DNA of 64,000 bases, taken from Marinomonas polaris DSM 16579. Its GTDB lineage: Bacteria > Pseudomonadota > Gammaproteobacteria > Pseudomonadales > Marinomonadaceae. The DNA lies in the NCBI RefSeq assembly GCF_900129155.1, contig NZ_FQVF01000004.1, positions 284,482-348,481 on the forward strand, given 5' to 3'. The position numbers and the translations under genes were made by a program. Shown here piece after piece: positions 17,839 through 28,604 of the stretch. Within the stretch, counting starts at the first letter, position 1. The number at the start of each line of letters is the position of its first letter. The notes under the pieces are model-generated. The model searched no databases. It saw only the letters and a program-made list of their open reading frames with translations, and was not told where the DNA came from.

Positions 17839-18436
17839 AAGTTACAGATAGCTCTTTAATAGATAAGGTGGTTACAGGCGCTAATAAAGTATTCAAACGC
17901 TCAGTAGGAAGTTCTGGTTGCACTCGCGGATAACGAGGTGCTTTTCGGTCATTGAGCAAAGGCGATGTCCATCCTTTGGTTAATGTTAAAAAGTCTTGCG
18001 CAAAATCATCACCATGCTCTAAACAACCAGACAAGATGACATCTAGGTAACTTAGTGCAATGGGACACTCATGGTGAGGTTCAATCACATCATCCGTGTG
18101 ATAAACCCAATAAGTGCCTTCCGGCAAAGGATGGTCTTGATACGTTGTTAATTGCTTGGCGTCGATTACGGCTCTTTGATAGCCTTTCTCTCGCTCATCA
18201 AATAAGGGAAATTGATCATAAGGTACTTCGACCAATACACCATTACAGGTTTTCTCTGGTGCATGGATCACGGCAACAGAACTCATGCCATACTCAACCG
18301 ACATTACCGACCAATGACGCTCAAATCCATGTAATTTAACTGGCCAAACCTTGCCAGTTTCGCCTGTTTTCGCACGGCTTTCACCATTAATTAGGCTGCC
18401 ATAGCCCAAAATAAAGTGTCGATCTAATGCGCTCAT
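17828..18436 (-). CDS. Gamma-glutamylcyclotransferase-like protein
   Basis: A 202-residue protein with the GGCT fold signature FILGYGSLING near the N-terminus, followed by VWPVKLHGFERHW and a conserved acidic DEREKGYQR segment (catalytic Glu type). Members release pyroglutamate from gamma-glutamyl peptides or glutathione. The ATG at 18436 has GGAGG five bases upstream; a TTG four codons earlier would overlap that site and is rejected. It overlaps rsmC by 11 bases, so the two are co-translated. Confidence 0.82.
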   Translation of the reverse strand: MSALDRHFILGYGSLINGESRAKTGETGKVWPVKLHGFERHWSVMSVEYGMSSVAVIHAPEKTCNGVLVEVPYDQFPLFDEREKGYQRAVIDAKQLTTYQDHPLPEGTYWVYHTDDVIEPHHECPIALSYLDVILSGCLEHGDDFAQDFLTLTKGWTSPLLNDRKAPRYPRVQPELPTERLNTLLAPVTTLSIKELSVTYES

Positions 18437-18671
18437 AGCGGCCTCCAAACAAAACGTGCCAAATCAAATTCCCAGATAACCTGCATGATAACGTGTGGCT
18501 TTAGACAGTACTAGCTTATGTCTTCATTGATCGATAAAGGAGGATAGATAAAACGCAAAATCAGGGCATTTATTACACTATTCATGCGTAATTTTTGATG
18601 ATTTTTCGACTGGTTTTGCTTGTTCTAGCACGTTATTGTTAAGAATTATAAAAAACAACAAGGAGAGTAGT

Positions 18672-19421
18672 GTGGAATCACCAATACTTTTGATTACTGG
18701 CGGCGGGAGAGGGATTGGCGCGGCAACAGCGAAGCTTGCCGCTCAGCAAGGCTATCAAGTAGTTATTAACTATCGAAAAGATGCCTCATCAGCTGAAAAA
18801 ATCGTTGCCGATATTATCGCTTCAGGTGGCTTGGCTCATTGCCTACAAGCAGACGTAAGCGATGTTAAACAAGTCACAGAAATGTTCTCAACGATTAGAC
18901 GTAATTGGGGACCAATTAAAGCATTGGTTAATAGCGCCGGTGTGTTAGATCAACAAGCTCGTTTTGTTGATACCCAGCCCGATCGCTGGCAACGCATCTT
19001 TCAAACCAATGTTTTCGGCACTATGCAATGTTGCCAAGAAGCCTTTCAAGACATGGCAGTGAGCTGCGGCGGTCAAGGTGGTGCTATCGTGAACGTATCT
19101 TCTCTCGCCTCTGTCTATGGCTCTCCAAATGAGTATGTAGATTATGCGGCGAGCAAAGGAGCGGTCGACTCTTTCTCCAAAGGCTTTGCCTTAGAAGTCG
19201 CTGGAGATGGCATTCGAGTTAACGTGGTCAGACCGGGGTTGATATATACCGACATGCACGCCGATGGTGGTGAAGCTGGGCGAGTGGATCGCATCGGCCC
19301 CAACTTACCATTACAGCGAGGTGGACAACCAGAAGAAGTCGCGGAAGCCATCCTCTGGTTACTCAGCGACAAATCTAGCTATTCCACAGGTGGCTTTATT
19401 GATGTAGGCGGCGGTCGCTAA
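18672..19421 (+). CDS. SDR family oxidoreductase
   Basis: A 249-residue classical short-chain dehydrogenase. It has the TGGGRGIGAA cofactor motif (near residue 9), NSAG, the catalytic Ser in VNVSSLAS and YVDYAASKGAV (YxxxK), with RPGLIYTDM after it. The GTG start at 18672 has AGGAG six bases upstream; the longer frame from a TTG at 18636 has no ribosome-binding site. Its gene is convergent with the tannase-like gene. FabG-like sugar or hydroxy-ester dehydrogenases are the nearest types; the substrate is unknown. Confidence 0.9.
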   Translation: MESPILLITGGGRGIGAATAKLAAQQGYQVVINYRKDASSAEKIVADIIASGGLAHCLQADVSDVKQVTEMFSTIRRNWGPIKALVNSAGVLDQQARFVDTQPDRWQRIFQTNVFGTMQCCQEAFQDMAVSCGGQGGAIVNVSSLASVYGSPNEYVDYAASKGAVDSFSKGFALEVAGDGIRVNVVRPGLIYTDMHADGGEAGRVDRIGPNLPLQRGGQPEEVAEAILWLLSDKSSYSTGGFIDVGGGR

Positions 19422-19432
19422 CCTAGAGTAGA

Positions 19433-21094
19433 TTATTTGGCGATGACACATTGAAAAGAGGTCGCCTGAAGAAAGTCGCCTTTATTGTACTTTGCGTAAG
19501 ATGGATAAGGACACAAAGGACGTGTCATACCAGCCATACGAGCAGTAATTTCTGGATTTTTTTCTCGTGTGGCAGCGACAATGTGCTTAGGTGTTTGCTT
19601 TCTTTCTACCCATGAGATTAAAGGTTGGAGCATATCAAATTGATCCGCTGATGGACCACCTTGTCCATGAGGCATACCGGGAATACGATATAAACGTACA
19701 AACTCTGGTGCTCGACCTTCAAGCATGAAATCCAAAAAATCATACCAACGCATAGTGTCTTTTACCGAAAAAACTGGGTCACTATTGCCATGAAAGATGA
19801 TCATCTTTCCACCATGTTGCTTAAACTCAGTCAATTTTGGTTTGGCTGCATCTGGCGTTGTCATGGTAGTCATCGCAGACTCTTTGAATTGATTATTAGT
19901 CGCATAGATTTTAGGCGCGTCTTTATCAAAATCAAACTTAAGCAGATAATTCTCTAACGCATAAATATTGCCCGCAACATTCGTAAAAGGCGTCGTGAAA
20001 ATATGCGCTAATGAAGCAGCTCCCATCACAACACTGATAGGTTTATTACTCCAATCTGAGATCGTACTTTCTACTTTCCACATGCGCCAGTTATCAGAGC
20101 TAATTCCCGTGTCATAAGCCCAATCGGTGTATAAAGCTTGATTCTTTGAGTCATGTGGACCCATATGTATACGCATCAAAGCGGCTACTTTGTTTAGCGG
20201 TAAACAGTCGCGATCAAAATTACTTTTACAAACTAGCGCTTTGGGGTCAAAGACTTTTTGGCAAGTATCAGCAGCAAATATCATGTCATCGCTAATACCG
20301 TCTAAGGTATCGCATTGATCCAAGATACGTTTTGCGAACACTTTCAAATCTCGTGGTGTTAACGATTGGCTAATATCGTCGTTTACTCGATGCAACGCCT
20401 GAATATCCCAAGCATGCTGTAAGGCAGCTCTAGGTAAGTTAAAGCCTGGATAGCCCACCAACAAGCCATCAAACATATCAGGGAATCGCGACGCGGCGAC
20501 CATAGCCATACGTCCGCCATTAGACTGACCAAGCCCATATGAATACTTAATAGGTGATGCGTAATAGCTTTCAATTAAAGAACGAGCAACAGGGTTTAAC
20601 TTTTGAACAGCACCATAGCCATAATCACGACGTGCTTCTGGATCATGACCAAATACTGTAGGACCAGCAAGCCCGGCTTCTGGATTAGCTTGGGCATCGT
20701 GACCGCCGTTACTTGAAACAACGGCAAAGCCTTGGTTGATCGCATACTGAGAACTAAGAAGCCCTGTCATCGCACCTAACGCAGGCTTAACTTCGCCATC
20801 GCTGCCACCATTAAACTGATATCCAAAACGCCCTTGCCAAAAGTTAGGTAACCGTAGCTCAAATTGAATCGAATAAAACTTATCGTCAACACCCATACGT
20901 TGTGACATGACACCTGAAACCAAGCAATAAGGACTTCGAACATCTTTGTCTCGTCCCATCATTGTTGTCTTAATTTCTACATTTTGAGGCGCTTTTGTAA
21001 CTAATGTTTGGCAATTCACTGCATAGGCAGCAGTGCTACTGCCTAACAAGACAAGTGTCAAAACCGGTACAAAATAGGTTAAAAGCGTTTTCAT
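19433..21094 (-). CDS. Tannase/feruloyl esterase family secreted protein
   Basis: A 553-residue protein with a signal peptide (cleavage after AYA, about residue 25). It has the alpha/beta-hydrolase nucleophile motif YGLGQSNGGRMA (Ser in GQSNGG) and a late histidine in GMPHGQGG. Several Cys residues before the nucleophile and in FDRDCLPLNKV fit the disulfide pattern of the tannase family. It should hydrolyse ester bonds of plant or algal phenolics outside the cytoplasm. AGGA precedes the ATG. It lies beside but opposite to an SDR and is not in an obvious aromatic operon. Confidence 0.86.
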   Translation of the reverse strand: MKTLLTYFVPVLTLVLLGSSTAAYAVNCQTLVTKAPQNVEIKTTMMGRDKDVRSPYCLVSGVMSQRMGVDDKFYSIQFELRLPNFWQGRFGYQFNGGSDGEVKPALGAMTGLLSSQYAINQGFAVVSSNGGHDAQANPEAGLAGPTVFGHDPEARRDYGYGAVQKLNPVARSLIESYYASPIKYSYGLGQSNGGRMAMVAASRFPDMFDGLLVGYPGFNLPRAALQHAWDIQALHRVNDDISQSLTPRDLKVFAKRILDQCDTLDGISDDMIFAADTCQKVFDPKALVCKSNFDRDCLPLNKVAALMRIHMGPHDSKNQALYTDWAYDTGISSDNWRMWKVESTISDWSNKPISVVMGAASLAHIFTTPFTNVAGNIYALENYLLKFDFDKDAPKIYATNNQFKESAMTTMTTPDAAKPKLTEFKQHGGKMIIFHGNSDPVFSVKDTMRWYDFLDFMLEGRAPEFVRLYRIPGMPHGQGGPSADQFDMLQPLISWVERKQTPKHIVAATREKNPEITARMAGMTRPLCPYPSYAKYNKGDFLQATSFQCVIAK

Positions 21095-21225
21095 TCACAT
21101 CGTCCTTTTTGATTTTTAATGTCAAACCAAAGAAATTATCCTGCATGAGGTTTTACGCGCAAGCATTCAAAATAACGAATAATGAGATAAATAGAAAGTT
21201 ATCAAGAGAAACAGGAAGGAAATAA

Positions 21226-21249
21226 AAAACGGGCTAAAAAGCCCGTTTT
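21226..21249 (-). terminator. Terminator of the cyo operon
   Basis: AAAACGGGCT and AGCCCGTTTT form a perfect 10-bp stem with a four-base loop. It is followed by TTTTTT on the minus strand, directly after cyoE. Confidence 0.92.
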
Positions 21250-21261
21250 GAAAAGCATGAA

Positions 21262-22152
21262 TTAATGGGCAGCAAACACCAGTAAATTTGGTGATACTTC
21301 ATTAAAATCCAATGCCATGGTCACACTAAGAGCCGTTACCGTGATGATGGAGAAGAAGAACACTTGTCGTGCCCATCCATTCACATCAATACCTGGACGG
21401 TAGCCTCGTAACGCCATAGCAAGCCACCAAAGACTGGTAGCCAGAGCAACAACCATAAAGCCAATCCCAACATAGCCTGTCAGCGGTAAAAGCGCTGCGA
21501 CTACTGCAAAGGCAGCAATATGTAGAATTATATGACGTTTTGCTTTCGCGATACCTTGTGACACAGGCAAGACAGGAATTCCTGCCGCTTCATAATCTTT
21601 ATAGCGAAAAATAGCGATTGCATAAGAATGTGGCATTTGCCAAATACAAAACATAGTAAGCAAGATAGCGGCACCAGCATCGAACTGACCTGCTGCGGCG
21701 CAATACCCCACAACCGGTGGAACAGCACCAGATAAACTACCAACAAAAGTCCCATAAACGGACTTACGCTTAAAGTACATAGTGTATAAACCGACGTAAA
21801 CCACATAACCGAATACGGCAAAAGCAACCGCAACCCAATTCGTGAAGAACGACAGCAAAGCAAAACCAATAACACCTAACACAACACCATGGAAAAATGC
21901 CGCTTTACCTGACATCTCGCCATTCACCGTCACGCGATTACGCGTACGCTGCATTTTTGCATCAATATCTCTATCAATATAGTTGTTAATGGCACAGCCA
22001 GAAGCAACCACCAACGACAAACCAACCACTGTCGCTAGCATAAGAATCCAATCAATCTCGCCACGAGAGGCTAAAAAGAAGCCCCCCGCAACAGAGATGA
22101 GGTTGCCCATAATGATGCCAGGCTTTGTTACCTGAAGATAACGCTTAAACAT
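21262..22152 (-). CDS. cyoE: Protoheme IX farnesyltransferase (haem O synthase)
   Basis: A 296-residue UbiA-type prenyltransferase with about eight transmembrane helices. It has the Asp-rich motif [18 protein letters not shown] and a second polar motif near [13 protein letters not shown]. It adds farnesyl to haem b to give haem O for the terminal oxidase. The ATG at 22152 has GGGAG nine bases upstream and fits the family start [13 protein letters not shown]; the frame is open nine codons further. It is the last gene of cyoABCDE. Confidence 0.96.
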   Translation of the reverse strand: MFKRYLQVTKPGIIMGNLISVAGGFFLASRGEIDWILMLATVVGLSLVVASGCAINNYIDRDIDAKMQRTRNRVTVNGEMSGKAAFFHGVVLGVIGFALLSFFTNWVAVAFAVFGYVVYVGLYTMYFKRKSVYGTFVGSLSGAVPPVVGYCAAAGQFDAGAAILLTMFCIWQMPHSYAIAIFRYKDYEAAGIPVLPVSQGIAKAKRHIILHIAAFAVVAALLPLTGYVGIGFMVVALATSLWWLAMALRGYRPGIDVNGWARQVFFFSIITVTALSVTMALDFNEVSPNLLVFAAH

Positions 22153-22238
22153 CTTTATAGGCTCCCATCGGACACACATTACTTATAATGGAAAAACTTA
22201 TAATGAAAGAAGTCCGCATAATCATCAAATTACTCTGT

Positions 22239-22559
22239 TTACATCATCATTGCGTTGGAAGCGAAGATAATCCATACGGACAACGCGACAACCATCACAA
22301 TAATTACGGCAGAGAATATGAATGAATAAGTATCCAACTTACCTTGTTCAGAGAAGTCCAAATGAAGGAAATACTTCAAATGAACAAAAATCTGAACAAT
22401 GGCTAACAATACGATTGTTATGTAAGTTGGACCCTTATCGAACGCTTCCGTCATTACCATCCAGAATGGAATACCAGTCAAAATAACAGACCAGATAAAA
22501 CCAACCAAGTAAGACTTCACGCTACCGTGTGAATGCGCTTCAGAAGAATGATCGCTCAT
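22239..22559 (-). CDS. cyoD: Cytochrome bo3 ubiquinol oxidase subunit IV
   Basis: A 106-residue subunit with a His-rich N-terminus (SDHSSEAHSHG) and three transmembrane helices, matching E. coli CyoD (109). The ATG overlaps the cyoC stop by one base (TAATG), which is preferred over the longer frame that starts inside cyoC. It assists assembly of the oxidase and has no cofactor ligand. Confidence 0.94.
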   Translation of the reverse strand: MSDHSSEAHSHGSVKSYLVGFIWSVILTGIPFWMVMTEAFDKGPTYITIVLLAIVQIFVHLKYFLHLDFSEQGKLDTYSFIFSAVIIVMVVALSVWIIFASNAMMM

Positions 22560-23182
22560 TAGATCGCCCCCATCAGATAAACAACGGTGAAAACACAGAT
22601 CCAGATTATATCCAAAAAGTGCCAGAACAAGCTTAGACAAGCCAGACGAGTCAATGATCGACCAGTCAACCCTGTCATCATGATTTCAACAGCTAAAATA
22701 ACCATCCAAATCAAACCTGCTGTAACGTGCAATCCATGCAAGCCAACAAGACTAAAAAACGCTGACAAGAAAGCGCTAGCTTGAGGGCCATTGCCGTTAT
22801 GGATCAGATGCTGAAACTCATATATTTCTAGGGCTATAAACACGCCACCAAAAATAAAGGTCGCCAGCAACCACATTAACGTACCAGAACGGTTTTTGTT
22901 ATGAGCACAAATCATTGCAAAACCGAATGTGATACTTGAAACAAGTAGCGCAGCCGTGCCCGCAAGGATTAACTCAAGATCAAAAATATCTTTACCGGAG
23001 ACACCACCTGCTGTGTTCATAAAGAGCACAGCGTAGGTAGCGAAGACAGATGCAAACAACAAGCAGTCTGTCATTAGGTACAGCCAGAACCCAAATACAG
23101 TGTTTCCACCTGTATCATGGTGTTCGTCGTGATGTGCACCAGCTTCGTGAGCGTCGTGCGTATTCATATGTGTAGTGCTCAT
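22559..23182 (-). CDS. cyoC: Cytochrome bo3 ubiquinol oxidase subunit III
   Basis: A 207-residue, five-helix subunit III of the haem-copper oxidase (E. coli CyoC 204). The N-terminus is unusually His-rich ([18 protein letters not shown]). The [15 protein letters not shown] and [17 protein letters not shown] segments are typical. It starts two bases after cyoB and overlaps cyoD by one base. Confidence 0.95.
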   Translation of the reverse strand: MSTTHMNTHDAHEAGAHHDEHHDTGGNTVFGFWLYLMTDCLLFASVFATYAVLFMNTAGGVSGKDIFDLELILAGTAALLVSSITFGFAMICAHNKNRSGTLMWLLATFIFGGVFIALEIYEFQHLIHNGNGPQASAFLSAFFSLVGLHGLHVTAGLIWMVILAVEIMMTGLTGRSLTRLACLSLFWHFLDIIWICVFTVVYLMGAI

Positions 23183-23184
23183 GA

Positions 23185-25164
23185 TTACCCCTTAGCCACG
23201 TTATCTAGATGCTCATTTTCGATCTGAGCGATTTCATCAGGCTGTACATAGTAATCAACATCAGAGGTGTAGGCACGGGCAATAAATGTCACGATAGAGC
23301 CTACTAGACCAACGATTGCCAGCCACCAAATATGCCAGATCATTGCAAAACCGAATGCCGTAATAAGTGCACCAATGATGATACCCGCCTTAGTATTCTT
23401 AGGCATATGGATAGGCGCATAGCTTTCTTTACGAACGTAAGCCGTACCTTTTTCTTTCATATCCGTGAAAGCATCGATATCAGATACAACTGGTAGCTCT
23501 GCAAAGTTGTAGTACTGCGGCGGAGAAGCCGTAGCCCACTCAAGCGTATGACCATTCCATGGATCACCAGTAGTGTCCAAGTTTTGTGCACGGTCACGGA
23601 AGCTTACGTATAGCTGTAGGAACTGACAGATAATCCCCGCCAAGATAACCAGTGCACCAACAAGAGCGATGTACAACCAGATGTTCCAATCAGGATTATC
23701 TGTATGGTTTAGACGGCGAGTCATACCCAAGAAGCCCAATACATAAAGAGGCATGAAGGCTAGGAAGAAACCAACTAACCAACACCAGAAAGCCGCTTTA
23801 CCAAGCTTAACGTTAAGATGGAAGCCCATCGCTTTAGGGAACCAGAAAGCAAAACCAGCTAGATAACCAAATACCGCACCACCAATGATGGTGTTATGGA
23901 AATGGGCAATCAAGAACAAGCTGTTATGCAATACATAGTTAGCACCAGGTACAGCAAGAAGTACACCTGTCATACCACCTACGGTGAAAGTCACCATGAA
24001 ACCAAGTGTCCAAAGAACCGGAACAGTCACACGAAGGCGACCACGGTACATAGTGAACAACCAGTTAAATAGTTTCACACCAGTCGGTACAGCGATGATC
24101 ATTGTCATCACACCAAAGAAGGCATTTACGTTCGCACTTGAACCCATGGTAAAGAAATGGTGAAGCCATACGATGAAACCAAGAATGGAAATCGAAGCTG
24201 TCGCCCAAACCATAGATTTGTAGCCGAACAAACGCTTACCAGTAAAGGTAGACACAATTTCAGAGAATATACCAAATGCTGGAAGAACAAGGATGTACAC
24301 CTCAGGGTGACCCCATGCCCAGAACAAGTTGATATACATCATTGAGTTACCGCCGCCATCATTCGTAAAGAAGTGGAAATCTAGGTAACGGTCAAGCGTC
24401 AACATTGCCAGTACAGCAGTCAAAATTGGGAAGGATGCAGCGATCAAAATATTGGCCCAAGTACAGGTCCAAGTAAAGATCGGCATATCCATCAATTTCA
24501 TACCAGGTGTACGCATTTTAAACACAGTCGCCAAGAAGTTAACTGCGGTTAATGTCGTACCAATACCTGATATCTGCAATGCCCAAATATAATAGTCGAC
24601 CCCTACACCTGGACTGTATTCCAACCCTGATAAAGGTGGATAAGCCACCCAACCAGTTTTAGCAAATTCGCCAAGGCCTAAGGAAATATTCACCAATACC
24701 GCACCAGAAACAGCTAGCCAAAAACTTAAGTTGTTTAGGAACGGAAAAGCCACGTCACGAGCACCAATCTGTAGCGGCACAACAATGTTCATCAGACCTA
24801 TCATAAATGGCATTGCCATAAAGATGATCATAATGACACCGTGAGCCGTAAAAATTTGGTCATAGTGGCTTGGAGGTAAATAGCCAGGGTCACCGCTCGT
24901 TGCAAGCGCGAGCTGCAAACGCATCATAATGGCATCCGCGAAACCACGAATAAGCATTACCAATGCTAGAACGATATACATGATACCCAGTTTTTTATGG
25001 TCAACAGACGTTAACCAGTCATTCCAGAGTACACCAAGCAATTTGTGCTTAATAAGTAGGAAAGCAAGTACACAACCAGCGATCGCAACGACACACAATG
25101 TGCCGATAACAATCGGGTCGTACGGAAGAGCGTCCCACGATAGTTTGCCTAAGAGTGCAGACAT
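23185..25164 (-). CDS. cyoB: Cytochrome bo3 ubiquinol oxidase subunit I
   Basis: A 659-residue, ~15-helix catalytic subunit (E. coli CyoB 663). Haem and copper ligands are seen in the FTAHGVIMI segment (low-spin haem His), [17 protein letters not shown] (CuB His and cross-linked Tyr), WLHHFFTMG (CuB His-His) and [12 protein letters not shown] (haem His residues). It reduces O2 to water with quinol electrons and pumps protons. The gene start overlaps the cyoA stop by one base. Confidence 0.97.
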   Translation of the reverse strand: MSALLGKLSWDALPYDPIVIGTLCVVAIAGCVLAFLLIKHKLLGVLWNDWLTSVDHKKLGIMYIVLALVMLIRGFADAIMMRLQLALATSGDPGYLPPSHYDQIFTAHGVIMIIFMAMPFMIGLMNIVVPLQIGARDVAFPFLNNLSFWLAVSGAVLVNISLGLGEFAKTGWVAYPPLSGLEYSPGVGVDYYIWALQISGIGTTLTAVNFLATVFKMRTPGMKLMDMPIFTWTCTWANILIAASFPILTAVLAMLTLDRYLDFHFFTNDGGGNSMMYINLFWAWGHPEVYILVLPAFGIFSEIVSTFTGKRLFGYKSMVWATASISILGFIVWLHHFFTMGSSANVNAFFGVMTMIIAVPTGVKLFNWLFTMYRGRLRVTVPVLWTLGFMVTFTVGGMTGVLLAVPGANYVLHNSLFLIAHFHNTIIGGAVFGYLAGFAFWFPKAMGFHLNVKLGKAAFWCWLVGFFLAFMPLYVLGFLGMTRRLNHTDNPDWNIWLYIALVGALVILAGIICQFLQLYVSFRDRAQNLDTTGDPWNGHTLEWATASPPQYYNFAELPVVSDIDAFTDMKEKGTAYVRKESYAPIHMPKNTKAGIIIGALITAFGFAMIWHIWWLAIVGLVGSIVTFIARAYTSDVDYYVQPDEIAQIENEHLDNVAKG

Positions 25165-26222
25165 TATTTTTCAGCCTCCGTATGCATATCATCCGATGAG
25201 TGTTCAGACGACTCATGATTCATTTCATCATGATTCATTTCACCGTGATTCATCTCGCCGTGACTCATTTCGCCATGACTTGCATCGCCGTGAATCATTT
25301 TAGGTTCAAAAGAAGTACCTTTGAGCAATTCAACTTGACCATGGTCTTTCATGAACTTCGTAACGTTGTCCATGAAAATACTTGATGCAATTGAGTTGTA
25401 GTATTGAACAGGTGTCGGTTCAATGTGATGCTCGTCTAAATCATGTTCAGCAAGCTTTTCATAGGATGTTTGATCCAATATGCCATTATTAATGACATTA
25501 TGAGTCCCAGCTTTCACACCTTCTACCCAAGCATCAAAATCAGCTTCAGTTTCCGTAGCGATTGCTTTGAATTTCATCCCAGTAAAACCAGCGCCACTGT
25601 AGTTTGCAGAGATACCATCAAATGTACCTGGCTCATTTGCAATCAAGTGCAGCTTAGTCACCATGCCTGCCATTGAGTAAATTTGGCTACCCAATTGAGG
25701 AATGAAGAACGAGTTCATTGTTCCTTCAGAAGAAATTTGGAAAGCAACAGGAACGTTCGCTGGAAATCTCAGCTCGTTCACAGAGGCAATACCAAGATCC
25801 GGATAGATGAACAACCACTTCCAGTTCATCGAAACGACCTGAACGTTGATGTGATCTTTATCCGATTTCAACGGCTTGTAAGGATCTAGTGCATGGGTAG
25901 ATTTCCATGTAATCACACCAAGAATGATGACGATGACAATTGGAATAGCCCAAACAATGGTTTCAATTTTTGTGGAGTGCGACCATTTTGGTTCGTAGAT
26001 TTCGTCACGACCTTCACGATATTTCCAAGCGAAATACAGTGTCATGAAGATGACAGGAATCACAACAAGCAGCATCAACAAAGTCGCAACAATAATTAGT
26101 TGCTTCTCTTCAATACCTACTTGCCCTTTAGGATCGAGCACACCACCCTGACAACCGGCGAGCAAGCCCACCATTAGCGCCAAAGCGACTTTACTAAGGA
26201 TACGAGTTAACAAGAGAATCAT
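25164..26222 (-). CDS. cyoA: Cytochrome bo3 ubiquinol oxidase subunit II with His/Met-rich tail
   Basis: A 352-residue lipoprotein: signal peptide with lipobox LLAGC, two transmembrane helices and a periplasmic cupredoxin domain. The CuA cysteines are absent ([16 protein letters not shown]), as expected for a quinol oxidase. It is longer than E. coli CyoA (315) because of a C-terminal tail with four HGEMN/S-type pentapeptide repeats and further His and Met residues (about residues 309-348), which look able to bind copper. GAGG stands directly before the ATG. It is the first gene of the operon. Confidence 0.95.
   Translation of the reverse strand: MILLLTRILSKVALALMVGLLAGCQGGVLDPKGQVGIEEKQLIIVATLLMLLVVIPVIFMTLYFAWKYREGRDEIYEPKWSHSTKIETIVWAIPIVIVIILGVITWKSTHALDPYKPLKSDKDHINVQVVSMNWKWLFIYPDLGIASVNELRFPANVPVAFQISSEGTMNSFFIPQLGSQIYSMAGMVTKLHLIANEPGTFDGISANYSGAGFTGMKFKAIATETEADFDAWVEGVKAGTHNVINNGILDQTSYEKLAEHDLDEHHIEPTPVQYYNSIASSIFMDNVTKFMKDHGQVELLKGTSFEPKMIHGDASHGEMSHGEMNHGEMNHDEMNHESSEHSSDDMHTEAEK
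25215..25277 (-). repeat. 15-bp tandem repeats coding the CyoA tail
   Basis: Four consecutive 15-base units encode [15 protein letters not shown] and HDEMN, followed by a further His. The units are nearly identical at DNA level, so the number of copies could vary by slippage. Confidence 0.85.
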
Positions 26223-26380
26223 CCTCTAACCCCGAGGTTCACAAAACTGCCACTTGAACATCAAGCAACAGAACGAAAATCCGGCAAATGCCGGGTATTT
26301 CAGTAAAGATCACCACACTGAAAACAGCACAAAGACCACTACCTAGTTAACATAATTAACGTAGCAATGGCTTTTTTGGA

Positions 26381-26770
26381 TCACCTAAATCTGAAAAAGG
26401 GAGCTCCACATCTCATCATGCATCGTGCCTCAGCACGACTCAGTTGCTCGTTGGGAGCAAACACACGAAATAAAGAGAAGGCCAATTTCTGGCGAGCAGG
26501 GTTGATATTAGCCATAACGGGCCAATAACTAACCAATAATAGAGTTATAAATACGAGGCTAGACACTAGCCCCGCATTAAAAATAGGGTCGATATTAATA
26601 ACGTTTGGGCTATCAACAGAGAAAGGCGCGGCAATCAGTACGAAAAAACTGCAAAACAAGCAAGACACGGCAACAACAAGGCGTAAAGAGTTCGCCAAGA
26701 CGCTGGATACCGAATGCACATAGTGATGCAGAATGTCTTGAAATTTGTTCAATTTATCCATCCGATTCAT
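26381..26770 (-). CDS. Hypothetical small membrane protein
   Basis: About 129 residues with two hydrophobic segments (LRLVVAVSCLFCSFFVLIAAPF and AGLVSSLVFITLLLVSYWPV) and a basic, Cys-containing C-terminus (RAEARCMMRCGAPFFRFR). I do not recognise a family. The frame extends upstream to 26836, but MNRMDKL at 26770 or its second Met is a more natural start; no clear ribosome-binding site decides. It lies upstream of cyoA in the same direction with a 158-base gap, so it could be an independent gene or linked to the oxidase. Confidence 0.55.
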   Translation of the reverse strand: MNRMDKLNKFQDILHHYVHSVSSVLANSLRLVVAVSCLFCSFFVLIAAPFSVDSPNVINIDPIFNAGLVSSLVFITLLLVSYWPVMANINPARQKLAFSLFRVFAPNEQLSRAEARCMMRCGAPFFRFR

Positions 26771-26989
26771 AAAAACAAAAGTGTAAAAGCCGTTTTTACT
26801 CGCTTCATACGAATTTAAGTGTGCGAAATATAGCAAAATTTATACACCCGCACAAAGTGTAGTTTAGCCTTTGTTCATGTTTGCTTCACGGTCTTTTTAT
26901 AAAAATTCACATTCTTGTCTTGAGAAAATCCTACTGACTTAGCCCAAAGGCACCAAGACTAGCACTCTTCTAAGACAATTTCCTTACAA

Positions 26990-28486
26990 TTAGTAAGTCT
27001 TATTTTCGACCAAATGCGCAAGTAACCAATTCCGAAGTATATTCACTATATACGTCATTTCTTCCTCTTTTGGACCACTAAAACCTAATAAAAAACCAAA
27101 TCGACAACGATTATTTTCTTTTTGTTCGCCAATATAATGACTAGACAACGGCGAAAGCTGCACGCTGTCAATGGCAAGCTCTTGGCTAATTAACTGATCT
27201 AAAGCCATCTCAGTTTGCACGATAGGGACAAAATTAGACTTTAACTCAATCAATACATGCATACCTCCACGGGGTTTCTTCCATTCAAACCAAGTCGCTA
27301 AATGACTCTCTAATAGCGCTAATAGAACATCTCGTTTAAGCCGATAATGTCGGCGCATTCGATTTAGATGGCGATCAAAATGACCTTGAAGCATAAAATC
27401 AGCCACCGCAGGTTGTATTGGCAAGGACGCAGACGACCCCAATACTCGCTGGCTTTTGTATAGCGTCGCAATATGCTTAGTCGGTGCGACAATAAAGCCT
27501 AGCCGCAAACCACGAAACAGTACCTTAGAAAAACTCCCGACAAAGAAAACTCGGTCTCGGGCTTGATCATACACACTCGCCGTTTGCATAAAAGGCACAT
27601 TGCTTCGTCCTTGATAAACAAACTCGTTGTCGTAATCGTCCTCCACCAACCACCAGCTAGGTGAATCACTCTGCAGCGCTTGCAGCCATTGCTGTCGTCG
27701 TGCCGCACTAATGCTCACTCCAAGCGGGTATTGTCGGTTAGGCGTCACAATCGCCACATTGGAAACATGTTCGCTCTCTGGCAAACAGGGTCCATCTTCG
27801 TCAATAAAAAGGGCACCCGCTTTTACATGAGATGGAATTACTTCGCGAATTGGCGGATAGGTAGATTCCTCTAGCCACCACTTCATTGGCGAATGTTCAG
27901 AATCGCCCAGTGATGTCATCGCGTGTTGTAACAAAAGCAACGAATCCCGACTGCCAGCGGTAACAATAATTTGCTCTGCCGAACATTCAAGACCACGAAC
28001 ACGATACAAATAGTCGACGATCGCCTCTTTTAAATCTGGATAACCCGTTGCATATCCGCCTTCCAACACAATCAAATCTGGGTTGAGCCAACTACGTCGC
28101 ATGCTTGCCGCCCATTCCTTAGTAGGAAAAACGGCCACATCCGCACCGGAATCAAATGCCCATTTCAATGGGGCTTTACTGATGGGTAAGTGGGAAGAAT
28201 TGGATTGTTTCGTCGAGCGATGGATCACCATAGGCAAAGCCGCAACAAACACACCGCGTTTTTCTTCGCTGGTTAAAATGCCTTCCGCAATTAACTGATC
28301 ATAAGCCCTCGACGTGGTACTGCGAGAAACACCCAACGAGCCAGCTAAAAAACGCGAAGAGGGTAGTTTGTCACCAACCGATAGTTCACCCGACACAATG
28401 CCTTGCTGAATTTGCTCCATCAACTGTTGGTAATAGGGTTCGCCGTCCTCTAAAGAGAAACGCAAACTGGCTATGGCGTGCTTCAT
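26990..28486 (-). CDS. MocR-type GntR/aminotransferase-fusion transcriptional regulator
   Basis: A 498-residue regulator: an N-terminal GntR winged helix (PYYQQLMEQIQQGIVSGELSVGDKLPSSR, RSTTSRAYDQLIAEGIL) and a C-terminal fold-type-I aminotransferase-like domain. The PLP lysine is in FVGSFSKVLFRGLRLGF. MocR proteins sense PLP or amino-compound aldimines. The start at 28486 fits the family; the open frame continues to 28657 but into the divergent GNAT gene. It is divergent from a GNAT acetyltransferase and a PNPOx-like gene, which are its probable targets. Confidence 0.9.
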   Translation of the reverse strand: MKHAIASLRFSLEDGEPYYQQLMEQIQQGIVSGELSVGDKLPSSRFLAGSLGVSRSTTSRAYDQLIAEGILTSEEKRGVFVAALPMVIHRSTKQSNSSHLPISKAPLKWAFDSGADVAVFPTKEWAASMRRSWLNPDLIVLEGGYATGYPDLKEAIVDYLYRVRGLECSAEQIIVTAGSRDSLLLLQHAMTSLGDSEHSPMKWWLEESTYPPIREVIPSHVKAGALFIDEDGPCLPESEHVSNVAIVTPNRQYPLGVSISAARRQQWLQALQSDSPSWWLVEDDYDNEFVYQGRSNVPFMQTASVYDQARDRVFFVGSFSKVLFRGLRLGFIVAPTKHIATLYKSQRVLGSSASLPIQPAVADFMLQGHFDRHLNRMRRHYRLKRDVLLALLESHLATWFEWKKPRGGMHVLIELKSNFVPIVQTEMALDQLISQELAIDSVQLSPLSSHYIGEQKENNRCRFGFLLGFSGPKEEEMTYIVNILRNWLLAHLVENKTY

Positions 28487-28514
28487 AATCTGGCCTGCTT
28501 TTTTATCTCTATTC

Positions 28515-28535
28515 TGGCTATTTTTATTATAGCCA
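28515..28535. promoter_or_regulatory. Candidate MocR operator (TGGCTA-N9-TAGCCA)
   Basis: A 6-bp inverted repeat in the MocR/GNAT divergent region, about 30 bases upstream of the MocR start. It overlaps a TATAAT on the minus strand, so occupancy would repress the regulator's own promoter. Confidence 0.5.
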
Positions 28536-28604
28536 AACTCTCTTAACCTTAATTTATTACGATACCTATCGCAATTCACAATATTAATGAAAAGGAATGC
28601 AACC

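Noticed and set aside
26281..26294. CCGGCA/TGCCGG stem upstream of cyoA
   Set aside because: Only 6 bp with a 2-base loop and no T-run; too weak to call as a terminator or operator.
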